Assembly (NCBI GenBank): GCA_964019335.1
Contig: OZ025679.1
Span: 372,001 to 436,000, forward strand
Direction: 5' to 3'
Source: Diplonema japonicum
Lineage: Eukaryota; Euglenozoa; Diplonemea; Diplonemida; Diplonemidae
Length of the DNA stretch: 64,000 nt
The translations under genes and the position numbers were made by a program. Of this stretch, positions 63,201 to 64,000 are shown piece by piece; position 1 is the stretch's first letter, and every line of letters starts with the position of its first letter. A model generated the notes under the pieces. It was given only the letters and a program-made list of their open reading frames with translations. It searched no databases and was not told where the DNA came from.

Positions 63201-63650
63201 AGGGCAGTCGTCACACCCGCGGCCCTGCACCTAGGCCATCTTTATGAAGGGAATAAATACACCGCTGACCTGACCTTCACAAACACCGGACAGCTAGCTG
63301 TTCGGTTCATGGTGAAGAGAATGCAGTCTACTGTCCACCCTGGCATAGATAAAGTTATCCAGATCATTTACAAGCAAGGGCTCGTCGCCCCGGGCATGTC
63401 TTGCCGCCTTCAAGTAGTGCTCAATATAGACCGCCAGCTGCCCGACATCAATGAGTGCATTGTCGTCAAGTCCGAGGCTTCTATCTTTCAGGTTCCGATC
63501 ACGGCCACCATCCGCCCTGGGTCAGAGAACGGGTCTAATAAGGTTTGTTGGGGAAGAGGAGGGAAAAAAGAAAAAGAAAAAAAAACAAACAAACAGTTAA
63601 GCCCCGGTGTTCGCAACCTTGGCACCCTTAGACTGCCCGGCATTGTGTGA
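57270..63650 (+). CDS. SPAG17: SPAG17/PF6-like central-pair protein with a dynein-stalk-like segment
   Basis: About 2,093 residues in three exons (introns 62706-62750 and 63543-63596, both GT-AG). SPAG17/PF6 is a large scaffold of the C1a projection of the ciliary central pair. Supporting features are the length, Ala/Pro/Glu-rich linkers, an SH3/KOW-like module near residue 550-605 (KAGQVVEVTIGSLEGYVGSV), many beta repeats with an Asp-Gly-Thr core (MEDGTVSTLMPDGSV, AHTDGTSIWTRQ) and a C-terminal ASH-type domain, about residues 1950-2076 (TPAALHLGHLYEGNKYTADL; LVAPGMSCRLQVVLNIDRQL). Just before it, the sequence from KPSNTVRSVFEALCILLGEI to MWELAALSNWVLSCIMYLKV (about 1768-1855) looks like the microtubule-binding stalk of dynein heavy chains. 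Intron 1 falls inside this segment. The orthology is by architecture and C-terminal motifs, so moderate confidence. Confidence 0.7.
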
Positions 63651-63869
63651 ATACTTTTGCTTTTTTTTTTTTTTTTCTTTTTTTCTTTATATACGCCACC
63701 CTCATCTCCTTTTCTTGAGCGAAAGAAAAAAAAAAAAGAAGGAAAAAAAAAACTTTTTTTTTGTGTAAATGACAATGTCAGTTTTTGAGTTTTCTTTTTT
63801 TTTTTTTTTTTTTTTTTCGTTCATGTATATTTCACGACAGTTCGAAAAAAAAAAAAAAAAAAAAAGAAT
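63651..63869. other. Short intergenic spacer
   Basis: T-runs (63661-63676, 63791-63817) and A-runs. The sequence before ATG 63870 is an A-run, as at other starts. Confidence 0.5.
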
Positions 63870-64000
63870 ATGAAGCGAGTGGTAAGCGATGATGGGATGT
63901 GGGAGGTCGTAACCCGTGAGGATTCTACCCAGTTGTTTTATTGTGTTCAGACGTGTGTCAACAGCCCGTTGAGGATACCCGAAAAAACCACGGGTGGCGG
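63870..64000 (+). CDS. 5' part of a gene cut by the window end
   Basis: ATG 63870 follows an A-run. The open frame reads MKRVVSDDGMWEVVTREDST then QLFYCVQTCVNSPLRIPEK and continues past the window edge. At 43 residues it is too short to assign. It is on the + strand like all neighbours. Confidence 0.5.
   Translation, partial: MKRVVSDDGMWEVVTREDSTQLFYCVQTCVNSPLRIPEKTTGG

Noticed and set aside
1-64000. CRISPR arrays, tRNA or rRNA genes, bacterial promoters or operons
   Set aside because: No regularly spaced direct repeats, no tRNA-like cloverleaf with a GTTCRANNC box, and no rRNA core sequence was recognised. The window is eukaryotic in every respect.

Overview
This is a eukaryotic nuclear contig, most likely from a flagellated protist. 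The evidence is axonemal genes (a SPAG17/PF6-like central-pair protein), an APC/C subunit, a HOPS subunit, ribosomal protein eL41, a four-domain cation channel, TMC-like and NCKX-like membrane proteins, and many short GT-AG introns. All three stop codons terminate genes, so the standard code is used. Every credible host gene (about 26) lies on the + strand. Some neighbours are only 70-150 bases apart, and several start codons follow a pyrimidine tract plus AG by 1-20 bases. This layout suggests polycistronic transcription with spliced-leader trans-splicing, as in Euglenozoa. A diplonemid-like source is my best guess, but no spliced-leader sequence is visible to prove it. Intergenic DNA and intron bodies are packed with A, T, C and G homopolymers, and one 200-N gap lies at 46093-46292.

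Layout. 0.5-5.4 kb: a coiled-coil protein, an Aha1 N-domain co-chaperone, a SET-domain protein and an F-box/LRR-like protein. 5.8-10.7 kb: a four-domain voltage-gated channel with five introns. 11.5-15.1 kb: a PPR-like protein and CDC16/APC6. 15.2-17.2 kb: a small inverted-repeat element followed by a decayed piggyBac element with intact termini at TTAA. 17.7-19.0 kb: two RRMs fused to GTP cyclohydrolase I. 19-20.6 kb: foldback repeats. 20.7-22.4 kb: a coiled-coil protein. 22.4-24.3 kb: wreckage of a LINE carrying an OTU protease and a reverse transcriptase. 24.4-27.5 kb: a pseudokinase with a SANT-like tail, and an NCKX exchanger. 27.5-30.4 kb: repeats. 30.4-43.1 kb: DENR, a TPR/IQ protein, a GST-fold membrane protein, a TMC-like channel, an unknown protein, eL41, SMNDC1/SPF30 and a membrane protein. 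43.4-44.4 kb: a 1-kb terminal-inverted-repeat element. 44.6-57 kb: a VPS41-like protein, the gap, unknowns, a multi-PDZ protein, a likely mitochondrial protein, a C2-like protein and a two-span membrane protein. 57.3-63.7 kb: the SPAG17-like gene. 63.9 kb: the start of another gene, cut by the window edge.

The genes are functionally unrelated (cell cycle, splicing, translation, trafficking, cilia, ion transport), as expected for a polycistronic housekeeping array rather than a pathway cluster. The most unusual items are the RRM-GTP cyclohydrolase fusion, the dynein-stalk-like segment inside the SPAG17-like protein, the D/D/E/E filter of the channel, the OTU-plus-RT retroelement, and homopolymer-filled introns as short as 36 nt. 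Intron positions were inferred by eye from frame, protein-family continuity and GT-AG borders.
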